A stretch of DNA of 64,000 nucleotides from contig CAYOIZ010000025.1 in the NCBI GenBank assembly GCA_964404165.1, positions 1-64,000 on the forward strand. The letters are read 5' to 3'. Positions 26,339-34,940 of the stretch are shown here, piece after piece. Within the stretch, counting starts at the first letter, position 1, and each line of letters starts with the position of its first letter. A program made the translations under genes and the position numbers. The notes beneath the pieces were generated by a model. It had not been told where the DNA came from. It worked only from the letters and a program-made list of their open reading frames with translations, and made no database searches. The DNA comes from DASYLJ01 sp964404165. GTDB lineage: Bacteria; Desulfobacterota; Binatia; DP-6.

Positions 26339-26566
26339 TCAGCCCTCGGCCAGGACGTCAGCGTTACGAAACACGTCGTCGGTGAGGCCGCGCTTGCGAG
26401 CGAGATCCTGGATGGCCTTCCAGGCGAGCTTGCTCGGCTCGGCGTGCGCATTCTCCCACCGGTTCACGGTGGACACCGTGACGGCGATCTCGTGCGCGAA
26501 CTCCTCCTGGGTCATGCCCAGCTTCTGCCGGAGGCTTCGGATCAGGTTGCCAGCGTTCTCTTCCAT
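26339..26566 (-). CDS. XRE-family helix-turn-helix regulator
   Basis: This 75-residue protein is almost entirely one HTH domain: LIRSLRQKLGMTQEEFAHEI, VTVSTVNRWENAHAEPS and KLAWKAIQDLA. ATG 26566 follows GAGGAAAGA at proper distance on the minus strand. A longer open frame upstream has no homology-like sequence. It is a DNA-binding regulator of unknown targets, and may control itself or the divergent gene at 26764. Confidence 0.88.
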   Translation of the reverse strand: MEENAGNLIRSLRQKLGMTQEEFAHEIAVTVSTVNRWENAHAEPSKLAWKAIQDLARKRGLTDDVFRNADVLAEG

Positions 26567-26763
26567 TCGATTCTTTCCTCTTCGCCGTGTTCGCCGCCCG
26601 TAGGCGACGGCCTCCCAGGGAGCAACTGACGTGCCACGGTCACACGCATACTGCGCTGGAGGTTCTCGGCTGTAGGCTGTGACGCATGCGACGAAAAAGT
26701 GTGTCGGCGATGCGAATTCGTCACCCGCTACCGCCCTCGACGGCGCATGTGCTAGGCAGCGCC

Positions 26764-27246
26764 ATGGTTCGCACCTGCATGGCGCGGCTGGCCCTGGCCG
26801 CCGCACTGCTGCTCGCCCCGACGGCCCGTGGGGCCGATCCGGGCAGTCCCGAGGACGTCCTCACGAAGTACCTGACCGCCATCAAGGCCGAGAAGTTCGA
26901 GGATGCCTACCCGCTGATCTCGTCCGCGATGCGCGGGGGCAAGTCCAAAGAGGTCTACGTCAAGGAGTCGAAGACGTTCATGGCCTTTGCCGACGTCAAG
27001 ATCTTCGACTTCACGGTCGGGACGGGCAAGGTCGCGGGCGACAAGGCCGAGGTCCCGAACATCCTCGAGTCGCAGGATCGCTTCGCCAACACCCTCGGCC
27101 TGACCGAATACGAGCTCTACACGCTCGTGAAGGAGGACGGCACCTGGAAGGTGGACTCGCAGCTGCTCCTCGAGCCGTCCCAGGTCGCCACCTGGTTTCC
27201 GAACGCGAAGGCCCGGAAGGCCGCGCCGGAAGCCGGCCCCCATTGA
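26764..27246 (+). CDS. exported NTF2-like/DUF4878-type small protein
   Basis: This 160-residue protein has a signal peptide (about 1-24, ending ARGA). A single domain begins SPEDVLTKYLTAIKAEKFEDAYPLIS and ends with a LVKEDGTWKVDSQLLL strand, the usual outline of SnoaL/NTF2-like lumen or periplasm proteins. ATG 26764 is chosen because it opens the signal sequence; two ATGs upstream add non-signal residues. It lies just before the promoter of the YCF48-MMPL genes. No enzymatic residues are obvious, so a binding or accessory role is likely. Confidence 0.65.
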   Translation: MVRTCMARLALAAALLLAPTARGADPGSPEDVLTKYLTAIKAEKFEDAYPLISSAMRGGKSKEVYVKESKTFMAFADVKIFDFTVGTGKVAGDKAEVPNILESQDRFANTLGLTEYELYTLVKEDGTWKVDSQLLLEPSQVATWFPNAKARKAAPEAGPH

Positions 27247-27271
27247 CACTCTAATCCGGGGTTTGTTACCT
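27243..27271 (+). promoter_or_regulatory. possible sigma70 promoter for YCF48-MMPL operon
   Basis: TTGACA (27243-27248) is separated by 17 bases from TTACCT (27266-27271). The -35 is perfect and the -10 moderate. It overlaps the stop of the upstream gene and lies 45 bases before ATG 27316. Confidence 0.42.
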
Positions 27272-27315
27272 CGCGCTCGCGGGTCGTCCTTCACGGCCCA
27301 GGGAGGGTTTCTCGC

Positions 27316-28401
27316 ATGCGCCGTTGGTCTGTCCCGGCGGGGATCGTGTTGTGCGTGATGGCAGCCGGCTGCCATCCCGAAGTGGAGATGACGCCGCTGA
27401 TCACGCGGACCATCTACCTCACCGACCGCTTCTACGACGTACAGGCGCTCTCGAAGGATCGCGCCGTGGTCGTCGGCTACGGGGGGAAGATCCTCAATAC
27501 GGCGGACGGCGGCAACAACTGGACCATCCAGCCGAGCGGCACCGAGTCGGCCCTCTACAGCGTCGACTTCGTGAACGAGCAGCACGGGTGGATCGTCGGT
27601 CAGGACGGCCTGGTCCTGGTCACGACGGACGGCGGCGCCAACTGGAAGCCGCAGGAGTCGAACGCCACGTTCGATGATTCCGATGGGACGTTGAAGCGGG
27701 CCTACCTGTTCGCCATCGACGCCGTGGACGACAAGACCGCCTTCGCGGTCGGCGACCGGTCGATGCTGACGTCGACGACCGACGGCGGCGTCACCTGGAC
27801 GGCGCACAAGGTCGCGATGGAATCCGACCTCTCCGGCGGTCAGAGCCTGGCCGCCGCCGACCCCATCTTCTACGACGTGAAGTTCATCGACGCCCAGAAC
27901 GGCTGGATCGTCGGCGAGTTCGGCAAGATCATGCACACCACCGACGGCGGCAAGACGTGGTCGGAGCAGACCAAGTCGCTGCTGACGGGCACCGAGTTCT
28001 TCGACGTGCTCGACCTGCCGACGTTGTTCGGCCTCTACGTACGGGACGCGCAGCACGGCGTCGCGTCGGGTCTCGAGGCGCACATCGCCCGCACCACCGA
28101 CGGCGGCGAAAAATGGGCCTACGACAAGACCGATGGTGGCGAAGTGCCGCTGGCCGACCCGTTGTACGACGTCGTCGAGCTCGACAACGGCGTGGGCTGG
28201 TCGATCGGGGCCGCCGGGCAGGTGGTCCGTCGCGAGCCGAACGCCGACACGTGGACGCGCGCCGAGATCGGCCAGGACGTCCTCACGTGGCTGCGTGCCA
28301 TCGACTTCTCGGACGCCCAGAACGGCTGGCTCGTCGGCGGCTTCGGGCTGATTTTCCGTACCACGGACGGCGGCAAGACCTGGCTGCCGTCGCAGGGATA
28401 G
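27316..28401 (+). CDS. YCF48-related (Hcf136-like) beta-propeller lipoprotein
   Basis: This 361-residue protein has a lipoprotein signal (GIVLCVMAAGC, Cys about 18). Six Asp-box/BNR-type repeats of the form TTDGGxxW follow, for example NTADGGNNW, TTDGGANW, TTDGGVTW, TTDGGKTW and TTDGGEKW. Together they make a photosystem-assembly-factor-like beta-propeller. In other Gram-negative bacteria YCF48 genes often travel with MMPL/RND transporters, DUF1302 and DUF1329 genes; the MMPL gene follows here after 9 bases. It is probably a periplasmic or outer-membrane-facing accessory of the transporter. The function of this gene set is not settled. Confidence 0.88.
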   Translation: MRRWSVPAGIVLCVMAAGCHPEVEMTPLITRTIYLTDRFYDVQALSKDRAVVVGYGGKILNTADGGNNWTIQPSGTESALYSVDFVNEQHGWIVGQDGLVLVTTDGGANWKPQESNATFDDSDGTLKRAYLFAIDAVDDKTAFAVGDRSMLTSTTDGGVTWTAHKVAMESDLSGGQSLAAADPIFYDVKFIDAQNGWIVGEFGKIMHTTDGGKTWSEQTKSLLTGTEFFDVLDLPTLFGLYVRDAQHGVASGLEAHIARTTDGGEKWAYDKTDGGEVPLADPLYDVVELDNGVGWSIGAAGQVVRREPNADTWTRAEIGQDVLTWLRAIDFSDAQNGWLVGGFGLIFRTTDGGKTWLPSQG

Positions 28402-28410
28402 GACGAACCC

Positions 28411-31083
28411 ATGAGCGCTGGCACGACCGCCGAACAGGACAAGCGCGCCCTCTACTGGCTGGGCGAGCGGCTGATCGACTACCGCAACCCCATCATGTTC
28501 GTCGTCATCATCGTGACGGGCATGTTCGCGTATTGGGCCTTCCAGCTGAAGCTCGAGACGAGCTTCGGCGACCTGCTGCCGCAGAACCACCCCTTCGTCC
28601 AGATCCACAACAAGTACGCCGGCACCTTCGGCGGCGCGAACAACATCCAGCTCATGGTCGAAACCAAGGAGGGGAACATCTTCAACGTTCCCACCCTGGC
28701 CCGCATCTACAAGATCACGGAGGCCGTGGACCAGGTCTACGGCGTGAACCACAACCAGATCGACTCCATCGGCCACCGCACGACGCGCTACCTGCGCGCG
28801 CAGTCCGGCGGTTTCCTGCGCGCCGAGCCGGTGATGATCGGTCTCCCGAAGACCGCGGACGACGCCGCCAACATCCGGCGCATCGTCCACAACACCGAGA
28901 GCGTCTACGGCATCCTGGTGTCGCTCGACGACAAGGCCGCGCTCGTCCGTGCGAACTTCATCGAAGCCCGCCTCGACCATCGGCGGACGTTCACCGAGAT
29001 CAACGACAGCGTGCTGGCCCCGTTCGGGCGCGCGTGGACGGGCGCGCTCATCAAGGGCCGCGACCCGCTCAAGCCCGATCAGCCAACGGCCGCGCTCGTC
29101 GAAGCCGTCTACCGGAACACCGCGGCGGAAGAGGCTGGCATCAAGGTCGGTGACGTCATCATCTCGGTCAATGGCGTTCCGGTGGCGGACCGGGTCCAGC
29201 TCTCCAAGGAGATCAGCAAGAACGAGCCGAAGTCGACGATCACGCTCGGCGTGAAACGCGGCGACGCCGAGCAGACGATGAAGCTCGTCGTCCCCGAGCA
29301 GGACATCAACATCTACGTCGCGGGCGAGCCTCGCCTCTACGGCTGGGTGTACGCCTACGCCGGCGACGTGTTCTGGATCCTCACGATCACCTACTGCATC
29401 GAGTGGATCCTGCGCTGGATGTACTTCCACGACTGGCGCGGCGCGCTCCGTCCGACGCTCACCGGTGTCATCGCGGCGTTCTGGGGCCTCGGCTTCGTGC
29501 ATCTCATCGGCTTTGCCCTCGATCCGCTGATCCTCGTGATGCCGTTCCTCATCACCGCCAGAGCGGTGAGTCACGCGATCCAGATGCACGATCGCTACTA
29601 CGAGGAGCTGGAACGGCACGACTGGAACCAACGGAAAGCCATCGTCGCGGCGTTCGCCGAGCTCTTCGTGCCGACGTTCTCCGGCATCGCCACCGACGCC
29701 TTCGGCGTGCTGGTGATCCTCCTGGTGCCGATCCTCATGCTGCAGAAGCTGGCGATCGTCACGTCGTTCTGGATCCTCGCGATCACCGTCGCCGAGCTGC
29801 TGCTCAACCCCGTCGTCTACTCGTACCTGCGCGCGCCGGATCCCGAGATGGTGATGGCCCGCGAACAGGGGTGGTACAAGCGGCTCGTCGCGCGCGTCAC
29901 GGAATGGAACATCTCGCGCACGGGACGGATCACCATCGGCACCTTCTGGGGCGTGCTGACGATCGTTGCGATGTTCTACGCCTCCGGCATCACGATTGGT
30001 GACGCCACGTCGGCCTCCCCGTTGGTGTGGAAGGACTCGCCGTACAACGAGTCGCACGCCCGCATCCAGGAGAAGTTCGGCGGCGTCGAGCCGCTCATCG
30101 TGGTGGCCGAAGGCCACGACCGCGACGCCATGAAGGACCCGACGGTCCTGCGCACCATGGAGAAGTTCCAGCGCTACCTCGAGCGTGATCGCGACGTAGG
30201 CTACAGCTTCTCGCTCACCGACATCCTGCGCACCGTGAACATGGTATTCCACGAGCTCGAGCCGAAGTGGGGTGTCATCCCCAACACGGTGCGGGACGTC
30301 GGACAGACGTTCTTCATCTTCTTCGCCAACTCCCCGCCCACGGAAACGGCCAAGTACGTGACACCCGACTACCAGACGGCGCACGTCACCTTCTTCTGCC
30401 GCAACCACCAGGGCGACAACATCGCGCGGATCATCGCCCGGGCGCAGGAGTTCATCGCCGCCAACCCGATGGAGAAGGCCACCTTCAAGCTCGCGGGCGG
30501 CCTGATCGGCGTGCTCGCGGCGGCGAACCAGGAGCTGCTGCGCAACGATCTGATGATGAACCTGCTCGGGTTCGGCACGATGTACATCATCATGCTGTTC
30601 ACCTACCGGTCGTTCGCGGCCGGATTCTATCTGCTCATGCCGCTCATGGTGGCCAACATCATCATCAATGCGACCATGGCCATCTCGGGCATCAGCATCA
30701 ACATCAACACGCTACCGCTGGTCACCGTCGGCCTCGGGTTCGGCATCGACTACGGGCTCTACATCCTGAGCCGCACGATCGAGGAGATCGAGGTGCGCGG
30801 AGACCTCGAGGAGTCGATGCGCGAGGCCATGGTCACGACGGGCAAGGCCGTCAGCTTCACCGCCGTGTGCATGGTGGTCAGCACCGCGGCGTGGGGCTTC
30901 TCGAACATCGCGTTCAACGCCATCATGGGCGTCATGCTGGCCGGATGGATGCTCATCAGCTTCCTCTGTGGCGTGTCGTTGCTGCCCGTCATGGTGATCG
31001 CGCTGCGTCCGAAGTTCATCATGCGGGAATCGGGAACGAAGGCGCACCGGGCCGCGGTTGCACCCACGGCAGCGGCGAGCTGA
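28411..31083 (+). CDS. MMPL/RND-superfamily transporter with embedded PDZ domain
   Basis: This 890-residue protein has the RND layout: TM1 (about 25-45), a large periplasmic loop and a block of TM helices including the sterol-sensing-like region (about 310-470). A second large periplasmic loop (about 515-720) and a second TM block (about 725-875) follow. Conserved charged residues lie in VTVGLGFGIDYGLYILSR. Unusually the first loop contains a PDZ-like domain (about 230-293), with AAEEAGIKVGDVIISVNGVPV, a carboxylate-binding-loop pattern. Related transporters move hydrophobic compounds such as hopanoids or lipids. The PDZ insertion suggests binding of a periplasmic partner's C terminus. It is in an operon with the YCF48 lipoprotein gene upstream and the 45-residue peptide gene downstream. 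Confidence 0.9.
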   Translation: MSAGTTAEQDKRALYWLGERLIDYRNPIMFVVIIVTGMFAYWAFQLKLETSFGDLLPQNHPFVQIHNKYAGTFGGANNIQLMVETKEGNIFNVPTLARIYKITEAVDQVYGVNHNQIDSIGHRTTRYLRAQSGGFLRAEPVMIGLPKTADDAANIRRIVHNTESVYGILVSLDDKAALVRANFIEARLDHRRTFTEINDSVLAPFGRAWTGALIKGRDPLKPDQPTAALVEAVYRNTAAEEAGIKVGDVIISVNGVPVADRVQLSKEISKNEPKSTITLGVKRGDAEQTMKLVVPEQDINIYVAGEPRLYGWVYAYAGDVFWILTITYCIEWILRWMYFHDWRGALRPTLTGVIAAFWGLGFVHLIGFALDPLILVMPFLITARAVSHAIQMHDRYYEELERHDWNQRKAIVAAFAELFVPTFSGIATDAFGVLVILLVPILMLQKLAIVTSFWILAITVAELLLNPVVYSYLRAPDPEMVMAREQGWYKRLVARVTEWNISRTGRITIGTFWGVLTIVAMFYASGITIGDATSASPLVWKDSPYNESHARIQEKFGGVEPLIVVAEGHDRDAMKDPTVLRTMEKFQRYLERDRDVGYSFSLTDILRTVNMVFHELEPKWGVIPNTVRDVGQTFFIFFANSPPTETAKYVTPDYQTAHVTFFCRNHQGDNIARIIARAQEFIAANPMEKATFKLAGGLIGVLAAANQELLRNDLMMNLLGFGTMYIIMLFTYRSFAAGFYLLMPLMVANIIINATMAISGISININTLPLVTVGLGFGIDYGLYILSRTIEEIEVRGDLEESMREAMVTTGKAVSFTAVCMVVSTAAWGFSNIAFNAIMGVMLAGWMLISFLCGVSLLPVMVIALRPKFIMRESGTKAHRAAVAPTAAAS

Positions 31084-31096
31084 GGAGACCAGGCAC

Positions 31097-31234
31097 ATGA
31101 TGGAAATCGGACTCTGGGAATCGGTGATCATCGTCTCTGTATTCAGCGTGGTGGTCATCGTCGCCGACGAGATCATCCACGCCCGCGCGCGCAAGCGGCG
31201 GGCGGCGCAGCGGGGCCAGCAGGCAGGGCACTGA
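31097..31234 (+). CDS. small membrane protein, 45 residues
   Basis: This short ORF sits in the gap between the MMPL and ABC ATPase genes, with GAGGAGA (31083-31089) before its ATG. The product is MMEIGLWESV followed by a single hydrophobic helix (IIVSVFSVVVIVADEII), then a strongly basic tail rich in Arg, Lys and Gln. That is the shape of a single-pass, cytoplasm-tailed transporter subunit. It is in step with its neighbours (13 bases after MMPL, 7 before the ABC ATPase coding region). I do not recognise a family. Its length, ribosome-binding site and amphipathic design support a real gene. Confidence 0.65.
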   Translation: MMEIGLWESVIIVSVFSVVVIVADEIIHARARKRRAAQRGQQAGH

Positions 31235-31241
31235 CGCACCT

Positions 31242-32168
31242 CTGATCGAGATCGAGCACCTGACGAAGTACTACGGCGCCACCTGCGCCGTGGACGACGT
31301 CTCGTTCACGGTGGGACGAGGCGAGGTGGCTGCGCTGCTGGGACCGAACGGGTCCGGCAAGAGCACGCTCATGCGCTGCCTGATCGGCTACTTCTCGCCG
31401 ACGTCCGGCCGCGTGCGCGTCGGCGGACTCGACGTGGGGGATCGTCCCGTCGAGGCGCGCCGGCAGGTGGGCTACCTCCCGGAACAGGTGATGCTCTATC
31501 CCGAGCTGACGGTGCGCCGGTACCTCACGTTCGTGGGGGGCGTGAAGGGCTTCGCCGGCGCGGCACGCCGGCAGGCGGTCGACGCCGCCATCGATCGCTG
31601 CTCGCTCGGCGAGGTCGCGGGCAAGCTCACCGGCAAGCTCTCGAAGGGATTCCGCCAGCGCGTCGGCCTGGCGCAGGCGCTGCTCGGCGAGCCGCAGGTG
31701 CTGGTGCTCGACGAGCCGACCGTCGGCCTCGACCCCGTCCAGACCGTCGAGCTGCGCGGGGTGATTCGCAGCCTCGACGGCTGCACGGTGCTGCTGTCGA
31801 CGCACATCCTGCAGGAGGCCAGCGCCCTGTGCTCGCGGCTCGTCATCATGTCGCGCGGGCATCTCGTCGCCGAGGACACCCCCGAGGGACTGGCGCGCCG
31901 GCTCGAGTCGGTCGGGCGCCTCGTGGTCCGCGTCGACGGGCCGCTCGCCGAGGTGCAGGCGACGCTCCAGGCGCTGCCGGGCGTGATCGGCGTCGAGGTG
32001 GAGCCGGCGGACGGGCGGCCCGGGCACGTGCTCGGGGTGCGCGCGAGCGAGCCGGAGGCGGTGCAGCGCGCGGTCGGGGCGGCGGTCGTCGGCCGTGGGT
32101 GGACCTTGCTCGAGGTGCGAGCCGGCACGCCGTCGCTCGAGGACCTGTTCGTGCGGTCGGTGCAGTAG
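31242..32168 (+). CDS. ABC transporter ATPase, GldA/NatA-like, CTG start
   Basis: This 308-residue ATPase has Walker A GPNGSGKST, a signature KLSKGFRQRVGLAQ and Walker B VLVLDEPTVGLDP. The H-loop is in LLSTHIL, and a C-terminal domain is typical of ABC-2 ATPases (about 220-308). The A-loop Tyr lies in EHLTKYYG. No ATG, GTG or TTG encodes the N terminus before GTG 31290, which would delete the first strand and the A-loop. CTG 31242 sits exactly where homologues have Met (LIEIEHLTKYYG). It forms a cassette with the permease (2 bases on), GldG-like and DUF4340 genes. Such Gld-type systems move substrates across or build cell-surface structures; export is inferred. Confidence 0.85.
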   Translation: MIEIEHLTKYYGATCAVDDVSFTVGRGEVAALLGPNGSGKSTLMRCLIGYFSPTSGRVRVGGLDVGDRPVEARRQVGYLPEQVMLYPELTVRRYLTFVGGVKGFAGAARRQAVDAAIDRCSLGEVAGKLTGKLSKGFRQRVGLAQALLGEPQVLVLDEPTVGLDPVQTVELRGVIRSLDGCTVLLSTHILQEASALCSRLVIMSRGHLVAEDTPEGLARRLESVGRLVVRVDGPLAEVQATLQALPGVIGVEVEPADGRPGHVLGVRASEPEAVQRAVGAAVVGRGWTLLEVRAGTPSLEDLFVRSVQ

Positions 32169-32170
32169 CG

Positions 32171-32917
32171 ATGCGCGCGTTCATGGCGCTCCTGCGGAAG
32201 GAGCTACGGTCGTACTTCGGCTCGCCGGTGGTCTACTTCGTCGCCGCCGCGTTCCTCGCCTACACCGGCTACTACTTCCACTCCGACCTCGTCTACTTCG
32301 TCACCTTCGGGTTCGGCATCAGCATCATGGAGAACTTCTGGCAGATCGTTTTCATGGACGTCCGCCTGGTGCTGATGCTCGCCATCCCGCTGCTGACGAT
32401 GCGGTTGCTGGCCGAGGAGCGCCGCCTCGGGACCCTCGAGCTGCTGGTGACGTACCCGCTGCGCGACGGCGTCATCGTCGCCGCCAAGCTCGGCGCCTGC
32501 CTGATCGTGGTGGCGACGCTGCTCGCCTGCACGCTCGTCTATCCGGCGTGGGTGTATGGCCTGCAGGAGTTTCCGCTCGAGCCGCTCATCGCCGGCTACG
32601 TCGGGCTGCTGCTGCTCGCGTCGGCGTGCGCGGCCTATGGCCTGTTCGTCTCGGCCTGTACCGACAGCCAGGTGCTGGCGGGCTTCCTCACCGCCATGCC
32701 GCTGCTCCTCCTCTGGCTGCTGTCGTGGAACGAGGCGGCGAGTGCGAGCGGCACGCTCGCCATCGTGCGCGCCGTGTCGCTCTTCAACCACTTCCAGCCC
32801 TTCGCCGTCGGGGTGATCGATGCGCGCGACGTCTTCTACTTCGTGTTCCTGACCGGCTGCTTCGCGTGGGGAACGCTCCGGGTGCTCGAGGCACGGCAGT
32901 GGCGCGGCCGGCGCTGA
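32171..32917 (+). CDS. ABC-2 type permease, GldF-like
   Basis: This 248-residue protein has six predicted membrane helices and the ABC-2 pattern: LLRKELRSYFGSPVVYFVAA at the N terminus, then EERRLGTLELLVTYPLRDG before TM3. It ends FLTGCFAWGTLRVLEARQW. It pairs with the ATPase encoded two bases upstream and overlaps the next gene, the GldG-like one, by 19 bases. The set ATPase-permease-GldG-DUF4340 is a known ABC arrangement first studied for gliding in Bacteroidetes, but it also occurs in non-gliders. The substrate is unknown. Confidence 0.9.
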   Translation: MRAFMALLRKELRSYFGSPVVYFVAAAFLAYTGYYFHSDLVYFVTFGFGISIMENFWQIVFMDVRLVLMLAIPLLTMRLLAEERRLGTLELLVTYPLRDGVIVAAKLGACLIVVATLLACTLVYPAWVYGLQEFPLEPLIAGYVGLLLLASACAAYGLFVSACTDSQVLAGFLTAMPLLLLWLLSWNEAASASGTLAIVRAVSLFNHFQPFAVGVIDARDVFYFVFLTGCFAWGTLRVLEARQWRGRR

Positions 32918-34281
32918 CGGCGCGCAGCCAGTGGCTGCGCGTCCTGCTGGCGCTCCCCGCGCTCGTCGGCATCTTCTTTCTCGGCCAGGCCATCCTCGAC
33001 GGCCGCGCGTGGCGGCTGGATCTCACGCCCGAGAAGCGCTACACGCTCTCCGACCACGCCCGGAAGGTGCTCGACGACCTCGATCGCGAGGTCCGCGTGC
33101 TGGCCTTCCTGCGCTCGCAGGATCCGCGCAACCCGGCCATCCGGGATCTCCTGCGGCAGGTGCAGGCGGAATCGCCGCGGGTGCGCGTCGACGTCGTCGA
33201 CGTCAACCGCAGTCCCGCGCTGGCGCGCGAGTACGGCGTCGACGCGTACGGGGCGCTCGTCGTCGAGAGCGAGGGGCGGCGGCGGGTGTTCGCAAATCCA
33301 CGCGAGGAGATCCTGATCGCGGCCGTTCTGCAGGTCACCCGCCAGCAGCGCAAGACGGTCGCCTGGGTGACGGGGCACGGGGAGGGCGATCTCGCCGACA
33401 CCGATCGCTACCGCGGCTACGCCTCGGCGCGCGCGTTCCTCGAGCAGGAGTACTACGAGGTCGTGCCGGTGACGTTGAGCGAGGACGTCCCGGTCGGCAC
33501 TGCGGTGGTCGTGATCGCTGGTCCGGCGAAGGATTTCCTCCCCGAGGAGCTGGGCGTCCTCGACCGCTACCTGCAGCGTCCCGGGAACGCGATGGTGCTG
33601 CTCGATCCGCTGAAGGCGCCGGGCCTCGCCGAGTGGCTCGGCCGCTACGGGCTCAGCCTGCCCGCGGACGTCGTCGTCGATCCCGACGCCCGGCTCTACG
33701 GGGGCGAGTACCTCACCATGCGGATCGGGGTGGATCGCCGGGCGCACCCGCTGGTGGCCCCGATGGAAGCGCCGCCGCTGTTCTCGCTCACGCGCTCGGT
33801 CGGCCTCCCGCCGGACGGCACCGCCGGGATGTCCGGCGTGGCGCTGCTGCAGACGGGCGACGACAGCTGGGCCACGACCGACACCCGCGTCCTGCAGGAG
33901 GCGACGGGCACGTTCCAGGCGGGCCGGGATCGGCGTGGTCCCATCGTGGTCGGCGGCGAGGTGGCCTTCCTCACTCCGAGCGGCGCCGACCAGGAAGCCC
34001 GGCAGGGTCGCATCGTCACCTACGGCAACGCCGAGTTCGCCAACAACTTCTTCATCGAGTTCCTCGGCAACAAGGACCTGCTGGTGAACACCGTGGCGTG
34101 GCTGGCGCGCGACCCGCAGACCATCGGCCGGCGCTCGTCACGCCAGGTACCGGGCATGAACCAGTTCTTCGTCTCGGCCGAGCAGGGCGACCTCATGTTC
34201 TGGTCGATCGCCGTCGGGCTGCCGGCGCTGTTCGCGGTCGCCGGGGCGGTGCTCGCCGTCCGGCGGCGGTGGGGGGCCTGA
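32899..34281 (+). CDS. GldG-like ABC accessory protein
   Basis: This 460-residue protein has one N-terminal membrane helix (LRVLLALPALVGIFFL), the characteristic start LDLTPEKRYTLSDHARKVLDDL, and a long periplasmic part. An ABC-type uncharacterised transporter domain (ALAREYGVDAYGALVVES, TVAWVTGHGEGDL, VVVIAGPAKDFLPEELGVLDRYL) follows, and a C-terminal helix sits at about 435-455. GTG 32899 lies inside the permease gene, so translation is coupled. GldG-family proteins work with GldA/GldF-type ABC parts; their molecular function remains unclear. Confidence 0.87.
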   Translation: MARPALTARSQWLRVLLALPALVGIFFLGQAILDGRAWRLDLTPEKRYTLSDHARKVLDDLDREVRVLAFLRSQDPRNPAIRDLLRQVQAESPRVRVDVVDVNRSPALAREYGVDAYGALVVESEGRRRVFANPREEILIAAVLQVTRQQRKTVAWVTGHGEGDLADTDRYRGYASARAFLEQEYYEVVPVTLSEDVPVGTAVVVIAGPAKDFLPEELGVLDRYLQRPGNAMVLLDPLKAPGLAEWLGRYGLSLPADVVVDPDARLYGGEYLTMRIGVDRRAHPLVAPMEAPPLFSLTRSVGLPPDGTAGMSGVALLQTGDDSWATTDTRVLQEATGTFQAGRDRRGPIVVGGEVAFLTPSGADQEARQGRIVTYGNAEFANNFFIEFLGNKDLLVNTVAWLARDPQTIGRRSSRQVPGMNQFFVSAEQGDLMFWSIAVGLPALFAVAGAVLAVRRRWGA

Positions 34282-34284
34282 GCG

Positions 34285-34881
34285 GTGCGGTGGCGACAGG
34301 TCGCGCTGCTGTACGTGATCCTGGCGGCGCTGGCGGCACAGTACTGGTTCGTCGAGCGCGGCCGCCCGGCGCCTGACGCGGTGCAGGACGTGGTCCGGAA
34401 CCGCCTCCTCGATCTCGATCCGGAGGACGTCCGGACGATCCGGTTGCAACGTGGCGGCCGTACCCTGGTCATGGAGCGGACGAACGAGCGCTGGGCGGTG
34501 GTCGAGCCGCCCGGCGTGACGGTGCCGAGCGATCTCGTGCTGGCGTTCCTGCACGCCCTGGCCGTCGCCGAGGAGATCGACCAGGTCTCCGCCCCCACCG
34601 AGGGGCTCGACGCCTTCGGTTTCGGGGACGGCGCGACGCGGGTCGATCTCGGGCTGACGAACGATCGCGCGATCCTCGTGACGCTCGGCAGCACGAATCC
34701 GACCGGCACCGCGCTCTACGCCCGACGCTCGCCGAGCCCCGCCGTCGTGCTGATCGGACGCCAGGTGCGGTACTACGAGGACCTGTTGTTCCAGGCGCTC
34801 CCGGCGCCACACGTGCCGACGGGCACGGACGGGCGCGTCGGGTCCGGATCCCCGTTGACGATCGATCCGGGGCCGGTGTAA
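34285..34881 (+). CDS. DUF4340 domain protein
   Basis: This 198-residue protein starts at GTG 34285, three bases after the GldG-like gene. An N-terminal helix (VALLYVILAALAAQYWFV) is followed by the DUF4340 pattern: RTIRLQRGGRTLVMERTNERWAV, then LVLAFLHALAVAEEI and LDAFGFGDGATRVDLGL. DUF4340 genes commonly close GldFG-type ABC cassettes; the protein is probably periplasmic, anchored next to the GldG-like subunit. It is short for the family (many are about 300 or longer), but the ORF shows no break. Confidence 0.83.
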   Translation: MRWRQVALLYVILAALAAQYWFVERGRPAPDAVQDVVRNRLLDLDPEDVRTIRLQRGGRTLVMERTNERWAVVEPPGVTVPSDLVLAFLHALAVAEEIDQVSAPTEGLDAFGFGDGATRVDLGLTNDRAILVTLGSTNPTGTALYARRSPSPAVVLIGRQVRYYEDLLFQALPAPHVPTGTDGRVGSGSPLTIDPGPV

Positions 34882-34940
34882 GGCGAGAAACCGTTTTGTC
34901 GCTTCAGTCGCTGCATCGACGCTCAGGAAGAGAGGGGACC

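Noticed and set aside
26752..30408. 1218-codon minus-strand frame
   Set aside because: It is antisense to the NTF2-like, YCF48 and MMPL genes; highly charged and with no family features.
31290..32168. GTG 31290 as start of the ABC ATPase
   Set aside because: It would remove the first beta-strand and A-loop that all such ATPases have; the CTG upstream restores them.
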